Below are positions 1-8,794 of a DNA stretch of 64,000 bases, piece after piece. Origin of the DNA: Clostridium sp. AM30-24 (lineage in GTDB: Bacteria; Bacillota; Clostridia; Lachnospirales; Lachnospiraceae). The position numbers were made by a program, and so were the translations under genes. The number at the start of each line of letters is the position of its first letter. Within the stretch, counting starts at the first letter, position 1. The DNA lies in the NCBI RefSeq assembly GCF_003480435.1, contig NZ_QUJB01000012.1:1-64000 (forward strand), read 5' to 3'. Under the pieces are notes generated by a model. The model ran no database searches, was not told the DNA's origin, and saw only the letters and a program-made list of their open reading frames with translations.

Positions 1-96
1 TTAAAGTTTTTTCTTTTGTATATGCAACATCTACATTTTGTTATTATCAATTCTTATAAATACAAAATGTTGTTTTGAGATGCGTTTTTCCTCTCA

Positions 97-121
97 GCCA
101 GAACCATTTTCAGGTTCTGGC
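97..121. terminator. 9-bp stem hairpin downstream of the small membrane protein gene
   Basis: GCCAGAACC and GGTTCTGGC form a perfect 9-bp stem with a 7-nt loop, just past the stop of the minus-strand gene at 133-387. There is no clean U-tract on the minus strand, so it may be an RNA-stabilising hairpin or a weak terminator. Confidence 0.35.
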
Positions 122-132
122 CGCTTTCCCGA

Positions 133-387
133 TCATCTTCTTATCGTCCACCATCCATACAAATTCATCCCAAACAGTACGACACCTACTACAACAAAGC
201 ATCCATATATTACTCTCTCTGCTTTCGTTTTACTCTCCCTGATACAAAAAAGTAGCCAGACGACCCAGAAAATATCTGCCAGAAACATCATACCGCTTCC
301 CCTAACCATGGTCGAGAGAATGAACATGGCATTTACAAACGCCCGACCGCGTTCTGATCTCATGAACTTTCGTATCTTCTCAGCCAT
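133..387 (-). CDS. Small multi-pass membrane protein, function unknown
   Basis: An 84-residue protein I do not recognise. A basic N-terminus (MAEKIRKFMRSERGR) is followed by about three hydrophobic stretches (near residues 17-33, 38-48 and 60-80), so it is probably an integral membrane protein. The start is well supported: GAGGAGG lies just upstream of the ATG, and the ATG directly abuts the stop codon of the larger membrane gene at 388-1944. The two are therefore almost certainly translated from one mRNA and may work together. Nothing in the sequence suggests an enzymatic role. Confidence 0.6.
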   Translation of the reverse strand: MAEKIRKFMRSERGRAFVNAMFILSTMVRGSGMMFLADIFWVVWLLFCIRESKTKAERVIYGCFVVVGVVLFGMNLYGWWTIRR

Positions 388-1944
388 CTACACCTCCTCT
401 TCCGGTAATACCTGCAGTGCATCCTGCACCGTGATGAACACCAGATCATCGGTCCAACTGCCATTTTTGCGGTTCTGTGCTGCCGTCATGACCGGATATT
501 GCAGAATGCTCTTCTGATGCGTATAGTTCAGCCAGGAATCGATCCACCAGTCCTTCTCTTTTTCCCTGATGCCATAAGATACATATCCACGGCACCGCTC
601 CCCGCGCCATGGCATCGAGAACTCTGCGAAGATACTGCTCGTCTCCCGGCTCTCATAAAACGGCCAGCTCTGCCCCATATCATAAGTCTCGTTTTCCAGA
701 GACGCGTAATCCGCGGCATAGGAAATTTCCTTCTTATCATAAAGGACCTGTCCGGTCAGCCCGCCTTCTTCGAGCCAGCCACCATTCCGTTCCCGGCATG
801 CCGGATATAGCTGCAAAGCCTCTGTACCACGAAAACCCGGATCTTCATTCCACAGAAAATGATGGATGATCTTCCAGTGCCCTTCCTGCTCAAGTTCTAC
901 TGCAATTCCACTGAGTCTCAGTTCTTTATGAGGATACTCCCGCGAATACTGCGTGTAGCCTTCTGATCTTGTGACGATCTGCTCTCCGTCATTGATCGGA
1001 TAATCCGTTTGCTGCAATCGTACCTGTCTGGCGTTCCTGCACGCTAAGAGATCTTCCTCCTTCAGATCATCCAGAATATCCTCCGGAAATCCAATCGAGA
1101 CCAGATGCGTTTTTATCTCCTCGTATGCCGGATCCTGCGGTGCTTTCACCTCGTTCCATTTCATATGGTAGGAACCAAAGAATATGGTTCCGATTACAAG
1201 TCCTGCTGCGGTTAGAACAACTGCCCCTGCCGCACACTTCCCGTTGGAGACACGCATCGGCGGTTCTTCCAATACATACCCTTCCTTTTCCAGATCTTCA
1301 GCGGTATGTTTTAACTCCACAAGAATTCCAATATATGTCGCAATAACAGCGATTCCAATGATCCAGCCGCTGTAATTCATGTTCATAAGCAGTATAACGA
1401 CTGCATACCAGATCACTAAATGGATCAGGATTTTGTTGTCCGCTTCCTTCTCCCGCTTTTTCAGCTCTGTCTGCATGCCGCAAAAAAAACAGGATGCTAT
1501 GATCAGCGGCAACGCATATGCCCATAAGAGCATGAACTTCCAAATACATGTATCATAAATTTGTTCTCTGTTGATAAAAGTTCCACTCACTATGGAAATC
1601 ATTGTGATCACAACGTTGATCGCTGCCGCAGCATACCCCGCCTTAAACCATTTATCTTCCTGCTTCAATTTCCGTAATCCTGCAAATATCATAAGGATTC
1701 CTATGAACGGCAGAATATAATATAACAGAAGAAAGTTCAGTCTGATCCCGCAGAATCCCATCCCAACCAGAATATTCTCATACGTCTGCTGCCAGAGACT
1801 TGTCTTTTGATCCACCAGCTTATTTCCACCGTTTTCATTCTGGTCTTTTGAGAGATGTTCAGCGTTTTCCTGCGGACTCTCTTTCCCATTCTGTTCCTCT
1901 GCACTCTCCCAAAACGACTCCTGCATCCAGATTCTGGTATCCAT
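388..1944 (-). CDS. Multi-pass membrane protein with a large C-terminal soluble domain, function unknown
   Basis: A 518-residue protein I do not recognise. Residues 1-45 are hydrophilic and rich in Glu, Asn and Gln. Hydrophobic segments follow between about 60 and 265, including one near residue 255 that probably leads into a soluble C-terminal domain of roughly 250 residues rich in Trp and Tyr. I chose the ATG at 1944 because AAAAGGAGGG precedes it at normal spacing. An in-frame GTG at 1983 would add 13 residues, but it lies inside an intergenic repeat (1959-2040) that is also found upstream of hprK. The stop abuts the start of the 84-residue membrane protein, implying one operon. It is divergent from the flotillin gene. 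Confidence 0.6.
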   Translation of the reverse strand: MDTRIWMQESFWESAEEQNGKESPQENAEHLSKDQNENGGNKLVDQKTSLWQQTYENILVGMGFCGIRLNFLLLYYILPFIGILMIFAGLRKLKQEDKWFKAGYAAAAINVVITMISIVSGTFINREQIYDTCIWKFMLLWAYALPLIIASCFFCGMQTELKKREKEADNKILIHLVIWYAVVILLMNMNYSGWIIGIAVIATYIGILVELKHTAEDLEKEGYVLEEPPMRVSNGKCAAGAVVLTAAGLVIGTIFFGSYHMKWNEVKAPQDPAYEEIKTHLVSIGFPEDILDDLKEEDLLACRNARQVRLQQTDYPINDGEQIVTRSEGYTQYSREYPHKELRLSGIAVELEQEGHWKIIHHFLWNEDPGFRGTEALQLYPACRERNGGWLEEGGLTGQVLYDKKEISYAADYASLENETYDMGQSWPFYESRETSSIFAEFSMPWRGERCRGYVSYGIREKEKDWWIDSWLNYTHQKSILQYPVMTAAQNRKNGSWTDDLVFITVQDALQVLPEEEV

Positions 1945-1958
1945 GTGATCCCTCCTTT

Positions 1959-2040
1959 TTATCTCAGTCGCGAAAACTCCCACCTCTTTCAGGTGGTACG
2001 TAACAGTAAATTTGTCTCGGTGGGCGTTAGGTCTCCGAAC
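1959..2040 (-). repeat. Structured 5' leader repeat, copy 1
   Basis: This ~82-nt element ends next to the ribosome binding site of the membrane-protein gene. Aligned by eye with 29041-29121 upstream of hprK it matches at about 66 of 80 positions. On the minus strand it contains a perfect hairpin, CCACCT-GAAAG-AGGTGG, and can close with an outer stem (CGGAGAC with GTTTTCG). It ends in ACTGAGATAA directly before AAAAGGAGGG. An in-frame GTG inside it could extend the downstream gene by 13 codons. It could be a mobile miniature element, a conserved leader RNA, or both. Confidence 0.75.
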
Positions 2041-2386
2041 ATCCGAAGTTTTTTCGTATCCACAACCGCCACAATCCAGTCCATTTCATATTTCGACACG
2101 ATCCAATCCTTCTATCTATAAATATACCATAACTTCTTCCTATATCAATCCACCGCGCTCAGTTTTAAGAAAAGTGTAATCTATGTGGCAATTTTATGGC
2201 ATTCCGATTACATTCCTCTTACATTTTCTTACACTTTGTTGCATCATATTGTATTTTCTGATATTTTCTGATACTGTGAATTTAGCGAAAAGGAATATAC
2301 CTTGTTATGTGACAGGAAATTCCTCAAACTTTTCTGTTACACACGAAAATTTTGCAGCACAAGTCCAGGTCCAGAAAGGAGTTTCT

Positions 2387-4009
2387 ATGAATTTGAATCA
2401 TCTGATCATCCCTATCACCATTGCAGTCATTCTGATCCTGATCCTTGTCCTCATTGCATGTGGATACGTGAAAGCTCCGCCGGATCAGGCCTATATTATT
2501 TCCGGTCTTAAGCATGACGCAAAGATCCTCATCGGACGTTCCGGAATCCGGATCCCGTTCTTTGAACGGATGGACCGTTTGTATCTCGGACAGATGACGG
2601 TCGATATCAAGACGGAACAATCTGTTCCGACAAATGACTTTATCAATGTCAATGTCGATGCGGTTGCCAAGGTACGGATCACCCCATCTCAGGAAGGGAT
2701 CCGTCTGGCAGCAAAAAACTTCTTAAATAAGAAACCCGAGGATATCACCATGGATCTCCAGGATTCCCTTCAGGGAAACATGCGTGAGATCATCGGTACT
2801 CTTTCCTTAAAGGAGATCAACACTGACCGTGATTCCTTCTCCGATCAGGTTATGCTAAAGGCATCCAAGGACATGGATAAGCTGGGAATCGAGATCCTGT
2901 CCTGTAATATCCAGAATGTCACTGACGATAATGGATTGATCCGGGATCTTGGTGCCGACAATACCTCAAAGATCAAGAAAGACGCTGCGATCGCAAAAGC
3001 CCAGGCAGACCGCGATATCGCTATCGCCCAGGCAGAAGCGAACAAATCTGCCAACGATGCCCGCGTACTTGCGGAGACAGAGATCGCAGAGAAAAATAAT
3101 GAGCTGGAGATCCGTAAGTCGGAGCTTCAGAAGCACTCCGACACGAAAAAAGCGGAGGCAGACGCTGCTTATGAGATTCAGAAGCAGGAACAGGAAAAAA
3201 CGATCCAGACAGCTACCGTGAATGCTCAGATCGCAAAGGCGGAGCGCGAAGCAGAGCTTCGGAAGCAGGAAGTTGCCGTACAGCAGCAGCAGTTAGACGC
3301 GGAAGTCAACAAGAAAGCCGATGCGGAGCGCTACAAGGTCGAGCAGGAGGCGGCGGCGATGCTTGCAAAACGCCAGCGTGAAGCGGAAGCCAGAAAATAT
3401 GAGTTAGAAAAAGAAGCGGAAGCCATGCGTACAAAGGCAGATGCCGCAAGATATCAGGCGGAGCAGGAAGCCGCCGGAATCCGTGCCCGCGGAGAGGCGG
3501 AGGCGGCTGCGATCCAGGCAAAGGCCGTTGCTGAGGCGGAAGGTATGGAGAAAAAAGCAGAAGCTTACGCGAAGTACAATAACGCCGCTATCGTCGAGAT
3601 GTTAGTAGGCATTATGCCACAGATGGCCGCAGAAATCGCGAAGCCGTTGTCTTCTATCGAGAAGGTCAATATCTACGGAACCAGCGGTGCAAATGGCACA
3701 AACGGAAGCGGAGTCAGCGAGATCTCCGGAAATACAGCTGCTGTCATGCAGCAGGTGTTTGATACTATGTCTGAGGCCACCGGTGTGGATTTTAGGGATA
3801 TTCTGAAGGCACAGACATATGACGCAAAGGTAAACAGGAACATTAATGTCAGCGGACTTACGATCCCGGCTGTACATCATGAACAAACTGCAGCTCCCGC
3901 AGACGCAGAACCTGAACCTGGTACTTCCAATTTAAGTTCCGGCACGGGTGATTCAGCAATACCGTCCACACCAGACGCAGAAGCTGTTCCGGAGAACCAT
4001 ACCTCATAA
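2387..4009 (+). CDS. Flotillin-family (SPFH) membrane scaffold protein
   Basis: A 540-residue protein that by homology would organise functional membrane microdomains. Residues 6-28 form one hydrophobic anchor. The SPFH/band-7 domain follows (about 28-200, with VKAPPDQAYIISG and a GRSGIRIPFFERMD core). A long Ala/Glu/Lys/Gln-rich coiled coil covers about 215-430, and the Pro/Glu/Ser-rich tail looks disordered. Length and order fit Bacillus FloT/YuaG. The start is the ATG at 2387 because AGAAAGGAG sits 5 nt upstream; a longer in-frame reading from 2183 has no ribosome binding site and would add unlikely hydrophobic sequence. The NfeD-type partner (YuaF) usual in Bacillus is not adjacent. The gene appears monocistronic and ends at a strong terminator. 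Confidence 0.92.
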   Translation: MNLNHLIIPITIAVILILILVLIACGYVKAPPDQAYIISGLKHDAKILIGRSGIRIPFFERMDRLYLGQMTVDIKTEQSVPTNDFINVNVDAVAKVRITPSQEGIRLAAKNFLNKKPEDITMDLQDSLQGNMREIIGTLSLKEINTDRDSFSDQVMLKASKDMDKLGIEILSCNIQNVTDDNGLIRDLGADNTSKIKKDAAIAKAQADRDIAIAQAEANKSANDARVLAETEIAEKNNELEIRKSELQKHSDTKKAEADAAYEIQKQEQEKTIQTATVNAQIAKAEREAELRKQEVAVQQQQLDAEVNKKADAERYKVEQEAAAMLAKRQREAEARKYELEKEAEAMRTKADAARYQAEQEAAGIRARGEAEAAAIQAKAVAEAEGMEKKAEAYAKYNNAAIVEMLVGIMPQMAAEIAKPLSSIEKVNIYGTSGANGTNGSGVSEISGNTAAVMQQVFDTMSEATGVDFRDILKAQTYDAKVNRNINVSGLTIPAVHHEQTAAPADAEPEPGTSNLSSGTGDSAIPSTPDAEAVPENHTS

Positions 4010-4100
4010 TTACATTATTTAATCCCGCTCTTTCCCCAGCATGGTAAGTGTAGACTTACAGACTGATTCCAATCGTCATACCCATACTCCCCCTACTTAT

Positions 4101-4140
4101 CCCCGACAGTGTCTCTCACAGGACACTGCCGGGGTCTTTT
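4101..4140 (+). terminator. Rho-independent terminator of the flotillin gene
   Basis: CCCCGACAGTGTC pairs with GACACTGCCGGGG (13 bp, one mismatch) around a short loop and is followed by TCTTTT, about 90 nt past the flotillin stop. Confidence 0.9.
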
Positions 4141-4342
4141 AAAATATAGGAGATCCCACGCGGACGCCCACCGGACCTGCACAGGCGGCTTGTTCGGACG
4201 CTCCGTAAAATGAATGTGCCCTGGCATATTCTCGCGCCCCGCGCGGTTGCTTGTGACAATCTACATCTTCGCGCGAGTGCATATCATTGGCACGTGACTG
4301 CCTTTTATATAATAGGGAATTACTCGGAAGTTCCTATTACTC
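4141..4342. other. Gene-free spacer containing a dispersed repeat
   Basis: About 200 nt between the flotillin and uxaA terminators. I see no credible coding sequence. The part at 4264-4313 is shared with 15685-15735 (listed separately). The rest is G+C-rich with CGCG-rich tracts and no recognisable structure. Confidence 0.6.
4264..4313. repeat. Dispersed intergenic repeat, copy A
   Basis: Shares the pattern ATCTTCGCGCGrGTG, then ATTGGCA, then TGCCTTTT with 15685-15735, about 80 % identical by eye. Both copies lie in gene-free spacers beside a terminator of a minus-strand gene. The function is unknown. Confidence 0.6.
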
Positions 4343-4389
4343 AAAAAAGACACCCACCTCCGGCCATCTCTGACCAAAAGTGAGTGTCT
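4343..4389 (-). terminator. Terminator of the uxaB-uxaA end of the operon
   Basis: On the minus strand GACACTCAC pairs with GTGGGTGTC (one G-U) around a 22-nt loop and is followed by TTTTTT, 36 nt beyond the uxaA stop. Confidence 0.85.
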
Positions 4390-4424
4390 CTATAAGGGAA
4401 ACATAAAAAATTGTGAAGCTGTTA

Positions 4425-5903
4425 TTACAGCACAACACCGTCTTTAAAGATGGAGATTTCGCGGAAGCCTTTCTCCTCAGCCTTTGTCTGTTTTCCGCCG
4501 GCAACCTCGATCACAAGCTGCAGAAGTCTCTTTGCAGCGTCATCGATGGTCTCGCCGTCAGCGATCGGACCGGCATCAAAGTCGATCCAGCCCTTCTTTC
4601 TCTCCGCAAGCTGACTGTTTGTCGCCAGTTTTAAGGTCGGAGCCGGTGCACCAAACGGTGTTCCGCGACCTGTTGTGAACAGGATCATGTGCGCTCCCGC
4701 TGCGGTCATCGCTGTTGCGGATACCAGGTCATTTCCCGGTCCGTAAAGCATATTAAGACCTTTTGTGACTACCGGATCACCATAGCCGATAACGTCCATG
4801 ATCGGGGCTGTACCACCCTTCTGGACGCATCCGCAGGATTTATCCTCAAGGGTGGTGATACCGCCCTGCTTGTTTCCTGGGCTCGGGTTGTCGTATACGA
4901 CCTCGTGGTGGCTGATAAAGTAGTTCTTGAAGCCGTTGATCATGTTGACCGCTTTGTCGAATACTTCTTTATTGACACAGCGGTTCATTAAGAAACCTTC
5001 CGCGCCAAACATCTCCGGAACCTCTGTAAGCACAGTAGAACCGCCTCTGGCTGCCATCATATCGCTGAAACGTCCGACAGTCGGGTTTGCGGTGATGCCG
5101 GAAAGTCCGTCGGAGCCTCCGCACTTCATGCCGACAACAAGCTCACTGACCGGGATCGGCTCTCTCTCAAACTGCGCCGCGTATGCAGAACATTCCTCAA
5201 GAAGCTTTCTCCCTGCCTCAAACTCGTCATCCACTTCCTGACATGTCAGGAATTTTACGCGGTCATGGTCGTATTCGCCAAGCTCCTCAAGAAACTGCTC
5301 GTGGGTCAGGTTCTCACAGCCAAGTCCTAATACGAGGACCGCGGCCGCGTTCGGATGACGGACAAGGGCTGCAAGAAGCTTTCTTGTCTGTGCATGATCT
5401 GCGCCTGTCTGGCTGCAGCCGAACGGATGCGGGAATGTATAGAGTCCGTCAATGGTGCCTTTCACAAGATCCTGATTGTCGTGGACCATTTTCTTTGCGA
5501 TATCATTGACACAGCCAACAGTCGGGATGATCCAGATCTCATTGCGGATCGCCGCGCGACCGTCTTTTCTACGGAATCCCATAAAGGTCTCCGGCTCCAC
5601 TTTTTCCGGGAAGTCGAGGGACGGAGTATAGGTATACTCCATCTCTCCTTCCAGATTTGTCTTAACGTTGTGGGTGTGCATCCATGCACCGGCCTCTGCG
5701 TCTGCTGTCGCATGACCGATGGCAAAGCCGTATTTGATAATGTTCTCACCGTTTTTGATCGGTTTTAACGCGATCTTGTGGCCCTGTGGGATGTCCTCAA
5801 GGGCTGTCACTGTGATACCGCCGGCAGTGACCTCCTCACCCTTTTTGATCGGGTGAAGAGCGACCGCAACATTATCCAGTTTGGAAATCTGAATTACTTT
5901 CAT
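4425..5903 (-). CDS. uxaA: Altronate dehydratase
   Basis: A 492-residue protein of full family length that would dehydrate D-altronate to 2-keto-3-deoxy-D-gluconate in the cytoplasm. The N-terminal ~95 residues form the SAF domain (VALHPIKKGEEV, AIGHATADAEAGAWMHTHNV). The long UxaA core follows (GFRRKDGRAAIRNEIWIIPT, FPHPFGCSQTGADHAQTRK, LGLGCENLT, GMKCGGSDGLSGITANPTVG). It starts 7 nt after the uxaB stop with no obvious ribosome binding site, so translation is probably coupled to uxaB. It is the last gene of the operon and ends at the terminator at 4343-4389. No 2-keto-3-deoxygluconate kinase or aldolase gene lies in the window. Confidence 0.95.
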   Translation of the reverse strand: MKVIQISKLDNVAVALHPIKKGEEVTAGGITVTALEDIPQGHKIALKPIKNGENIIKYGFAIGHATADAEAGAWMHTHNVKTNLEGEMEYTYTPSLDFPEKVEPETFMGFRRKDGRAAIRNEIWIIPTVGCVNDIAKKMVHDNQDLVKGTIDGLYTFPHPFGCSQTGADHAQTRKLLAALVRHPNAAAVLVLGLGCENLTHEQFLEELGEYDHDRVKFLTCQEVDDEFEAGRKLLEECSAYAAQFEREPIPVSELVVGMKCGGSDGLSGITANPTVGRFSDMMAARGGSTVLTEVPEMFGAEGFLMNRCVNKEVFDKAVNMINGFKNYFISHHEVVYDNPSPGNKQGGITTLEDKSCGCVQKGGTAPIMDVIGYGDPVVTKGLNMLYGPGNDLVSATAMTAAGAHMILFTTGRGTPFGAPAPTLKLATNSQLAERKKGWIDFDAGPIADGETIDDAAKRLLQLVIEVAGGKQTKAEEKGFREISIFKDGVVL

Positions 5904-5910
5904 ATGTTAA

Positions 5911-7410
5911 TTAAAGGCAGCTTGCAAATGCAGCCTTTGCTCCTTCCGTGCGAATCTTCTTAAGGTCAGCGACAACTTTCTCCTCAAGACCAGCGATCTT
6001 TGTGAGATCCTGATCCCACATCTTCTCGTTAGTGAGAACTGCGTTTACAAGAGCCTCTGCGGAGTCGTCCTTGTGAGCATAGTAGAACTCAAGAGCCCAT
6101 CTGTCATCACTTACCGTGTACTCGTTGCCAGCCGGACGTTTGCAAACAAGTCCTGCGTCTGTCAGAGCCTGAATGTCATTGCTGTAGAATGCGATATAAG
6201 CCGCTAAGGACATGGTCAGGCACTCCGGAAGCTTACCCGTCTCTTTGATGTACTCAAGGAAGGACGGCATATTTCTTGCTTTCCACTTAGATGTGGAGTT
6301 TAAGGAAATGCTCATTAACTCATGGTCAACGAACGGGTTGTTGAAACGATCCTGTACTGCGGACGCGAACTGCATTAAGTCGTTCTTGTCAAGCGGGAGT
6401 GTCGGGATAACCTCCTCGTAGAGCATCTTGTTCATGAAGCCCTTGATAACCTCGTCATGCATGCAGTCACGAACGATATTCTCTCCTGCAAGGTAAGCGC
6501 CGAGTACGAAACCTGTGTGAGCGCCGTTTAAGATTCTAACTTTTCTCTTCTTATATGGGCTCATATCCGGTGTTACGAATACTTTGTCAAGAAGTCCTGC
6601 TTTCTTGAAGGGAAGAATGTCGTTTAACTTCTCATCGCCCTCGATGACCCAGACACCGAATACCTCGCCGACATCTGTAAGCGGGTCAGCGTAGCCGTTC
6701 TTCTGCTCAAGCTCAGCAACTTCGTTTGCGTCTTTGATGCGGCCCGGAACGATACGGTCTACTAAGGAACCGCAGAATGTGCAGTCTTCGTTTACGTATT
6801 TCTTAAAGCCATCCTCAAGTCCCCACTGCTCGATGTACTGGTTTACGCACTTTAAGAGCTCTTTACCGTTGTTGTCGATCAGCTCGCAGGCAAGCATGAT
6901 GATACCTTTCTTTCCTGCTTTGTAACGATGATAGAGAACCTGAGTTAATTTTGCCGGGAAGCTGGACGGCGGGCAGTCATCCTGCTTACAGGACGGATCG
7001 TACTGGATACCGGCCTCTGTTGTGTTGGAAACGATGATCTCAAGGTCGTCGCTTGCCGCAACTGCCATCATCTTCTCGTAGTCTTCTTTTTCATAGGGAT
7101 TTAAACAGCGGTTTACGCTGGAGATCACTCTCTTAGCGTCTACCTTCTGTCCGTTCTCGCTTCCGCGGAGGTACAGAGTATAGAGACCTTCCTGCTCGTT
7201 GATCATCTTTGCGAGACCCGGGGCGATCGGCTGTACCAGACAGCACTTTCCATTCCAGCCTGCCTTCTCATTTGCAAGGTCGAACCAGTAATCTACGAAA
7301 GCACGAAGGAAGTTTCCCTCACCGAACTGAAGAACCTTCTCCGGTGCGTCCTTTAATACATATCCATCATAACCAGATTTTTTGAGAACATCATAATTTA
7401 AGCGTTCCAT
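5911..7410 (-). CDS. uxaB: Tagaturonate reductase (altronate oxidoreductase)
   Basis: A 499-residue member of the mannitol dehydrogenase superfamily that reduces D-tagaturonate to D-altronate with NAD(P)H. Recognisable segments are VLQFGEGNFLRAFVDYWFD (nucleotide-binding start), IVSNTTEAGIQYD, LACELIDNNGKELLKCV and the catalytic helix region KKRKVRILNGAHTGF. That Lys-x-x-x-Asn-x-x-H pattern is typical of the family. AAAGGAAATTATT precedes the ATG. The close relative fructuronate reductase UxuB is possible in principle, but pairing with uxaA makes the altronate branch much more likely. A stem-loop at 7460-7497 separates it from dctM, so the uxaBA messages may be set at a lower level than the transporter messages. 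Confidence 0.92.
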   Translation of the reverse strand: MERLNYDVLKKSGYDGYVLKDAPEKVLQFGEGNFLRAFVDYWFDLANEKAGWNGKCCLVQPIAPGLAKMINEQEGLYTLYLRGSENGQKVDAKRVISSVNRCLNPYEKEDYEKMMAVAASDDLEIIVSNTTEAGIQYDPSCKQDDCPPSSFPAKLTQVLYHRYKAGKKGIIMLACELIDNNGKELLKCVNQYIEQWGLEDGFKKYVNEDCTFCGSLVDRIVPGRIKDANEVAELEQKNGYADPLTDVGEVFGVWVIEGDEKLNDILPFKKAGLLDKVFVTPDMSPYKKRKVRILNGAHTGFVLGAYLAGENIVRDCMHDEVIKGFMNKMLYEEVIPTLPLDKNDLMQFASAVQDRFNNPFVDHELMSISLNSTSKWKARNMPSFLEYIKETGKLPECLTMSLAAYIAFYSNDIQALTDAGLVCKRPAGNEYTVSDDRWALEFYYAHKDDSAEALVNAVLTNEKMWDQDLTKIAGLEEKVVADLKKIRTEGAKAAFASCL

Positions 7411-7459
7411 AATAATTTCCTTTCTTCATATAAAAGAATTCATGGTATATAAATCAAAA

Positions 7460-7497
7460 CTGCCAGACGGGGCATCATAGCGATCCCCATCTGGCAG
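7460..7497 (-). terminator. Intercistronic stem-loop between dctM and uxaB
   Basis: A 13-bp stem (CTGCCAGACGGGG with CCCCATCTGGCAG, one G-U) is followed on the minus strand by TTTTGATTT. It lies inside an apparent operon, so it is probably a leaky terminator or 3'-end stabiliser. Its left arm and loop, CTGCCAGATGGGGATCG, match the hairpin at 10526-10557 at 16 of 17 positions. Confidence 0.6.
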
Positions 7498-7507
7498 CAA
7501 GTTTACC

Positions 7508-8794
7508 CTAATAGAACAGATTTACAAGGAATGTGGTAAACGGCTCGACCCAGGTAAGGAGCATCAGGTTGATAATAAGCAGGATGTAGAACGGTACTGC
7601 TTCTTTGATGAATGCCGCGGTCTTACACTTTGTAATAGAGCAGGTTACGAACATCAGGGTTCCCATAGGCGGTGATAATGCGCCGATGGCGTTATTGAAG
7701 ATGTAGATCATTGCGAACTGGATCTCGTTGATTCCGTACTGTGCAGCGATCGGCGCAAGAAGCGGAACCAGAATGATCATGGAAGCGTTACCTTCGATGA
7801 ACATACCTACGATCAGTAAGAAGATATTTACAACGATCAGGAATACATATTTGCTGTGGATGTTTGCAAGCATCCATGCTGTCAGCGCCTGCGGGATTCT
7901 CTCTTTTGTGAGGATCCAGGAGAATACAGACGCAGCGGATACGATGAGCATGATGGAAGCAGTCGTGCAGACAGTCTCCTTTAAGCCCTGGATCATATCC
8001 TTGACGTGCATCTCATGGTAGATAATTCCCAGAAATGCAGCGTAAAGAATTGCAACTGCTCCGGCCTCGGTAGCTGTGAAGACACCGATACGGATACCGC
8101 CGATGATGATGATCGGGAGGAGTAACGGCAGGATCGCCGGTTTTAAAGCGGTCCAGAACTTGGACCAGGTTAATTTCTCTGTTGTTAAGATACCATATCC
8201 ACGTTTCTTGGAGACAACACCTACAAGGATCATCATGGAAACGCAGAGGAGACCTCCGACACCAAGACCGGAAATAAACAGCTTACCGATGGAAACGTTT
8301 GCGATACATCCGTAAAGGATCATTGCGATTCCCGGTGGGATCAACGGTGTGATCATGGAGGAAGCGGCTGTTACAACGCTGGAAAACTCCAGAGAGAAGC
8401 CCTTCTTTGTCATCTCCGGAACCATCATTTTGGACTCCATCGCTGCATCGGCGATGTTGGATCCGGAAAGTCCACCCATAACTGTGGATAAAAGTACGTT
8501 TACCTGTGCGAGACCGCCAGGAAGACGTCCTGTTACAACCTCACAGAAATCCATGATTCTCTTTGTAACACCGGTGTAGTTCATGAAGATACCGGCACAA
8601 ACGAAGAACGGGATCGCCATAAGAGAAATTTTCTCAGTACCAATGATTGCCTGCTGGGCAAAGATAACGGTATTGATTCCCGGGTTCATTACAAAGTAAA
8701 CCATGGAACCGCCGAGGACAGCGATAAATACCGGAACCTTGAAGAAAAGAAGAACCAGCATCACAATTGCAGATAACATTAACACATTACTCAT
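7508..8794 (-). CDS. dctM: TRAP transporter large permease subunit (DctM-like)
   Basis: A 428-residue protein with about a dozen hydrophobic segments, the normal size and layout of the TRAP large permease. This is the channel-forming subunit that couples Na+ or H+ entry to uptake of organic or sugar acids. Family segments include GGLSGSNIADAAMESKMMVP, SSMITPLIPPGIAMILYG and FNNAIGALSPPMGTLMFV. Its start overlaps the end of dctQ by 8 nt, so the two are translationally coupled. The linked sugar-acid enzymes suggest a hexonate or hexuronate substrate, but the sequence alone does not define it. Confidence 0.94.
   Translation of the reverse strand: MSNVLMLSAIVMLVLLFFKVPVFIAVLGGSMVYFVMNPGINTVIFAQQAIIGTEKISLMAIPFFVCAGIFMNYTGVTKRIMDFCEVVTGRLPGGLAQVNVLLSTVMGGLSGSNIADAAMESKMMVPEMTKKGFSLEFSSVVTAASSMITPLIPPGIAMILYGCIANVSIGKLFISGLGVGGLLCVSMMILVGVVSKKRGYGILTTEKLTWSKFWTALKPAILPLLLPIIIIGGIRIGVFTATEAGAVAILYAAFLGIIYHEMHVKDMIQGLKETVCTTASIMLIVSAASVFSWILTKERIPQALTAWMLANIHSKYVFLIVVNIFLLIVGMFIEGNASMIILVPLLAPIAAQYGINEIQFAMIYIFNNAIGALSPPMGTLMFVTCSITKCKTAAFIKEAVPFYILLIINLMLLTWVEPFTTFLVNLFY

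Noticed and set aside
2183..2386. 68-residue N-terminal extension of the flotillin
   Set aside because: No ribosome binding site; the ATG at 2387 has AGAAAGGAG and begins at the membrane anchor expected for the family.
3000..3560. Tandem repeat in the flotillin coding region
   Set aside because: The periodic GCGGAGGCA-like sequence only reflects Ala/Glu coiled-coil codons, not a DNA repeat.
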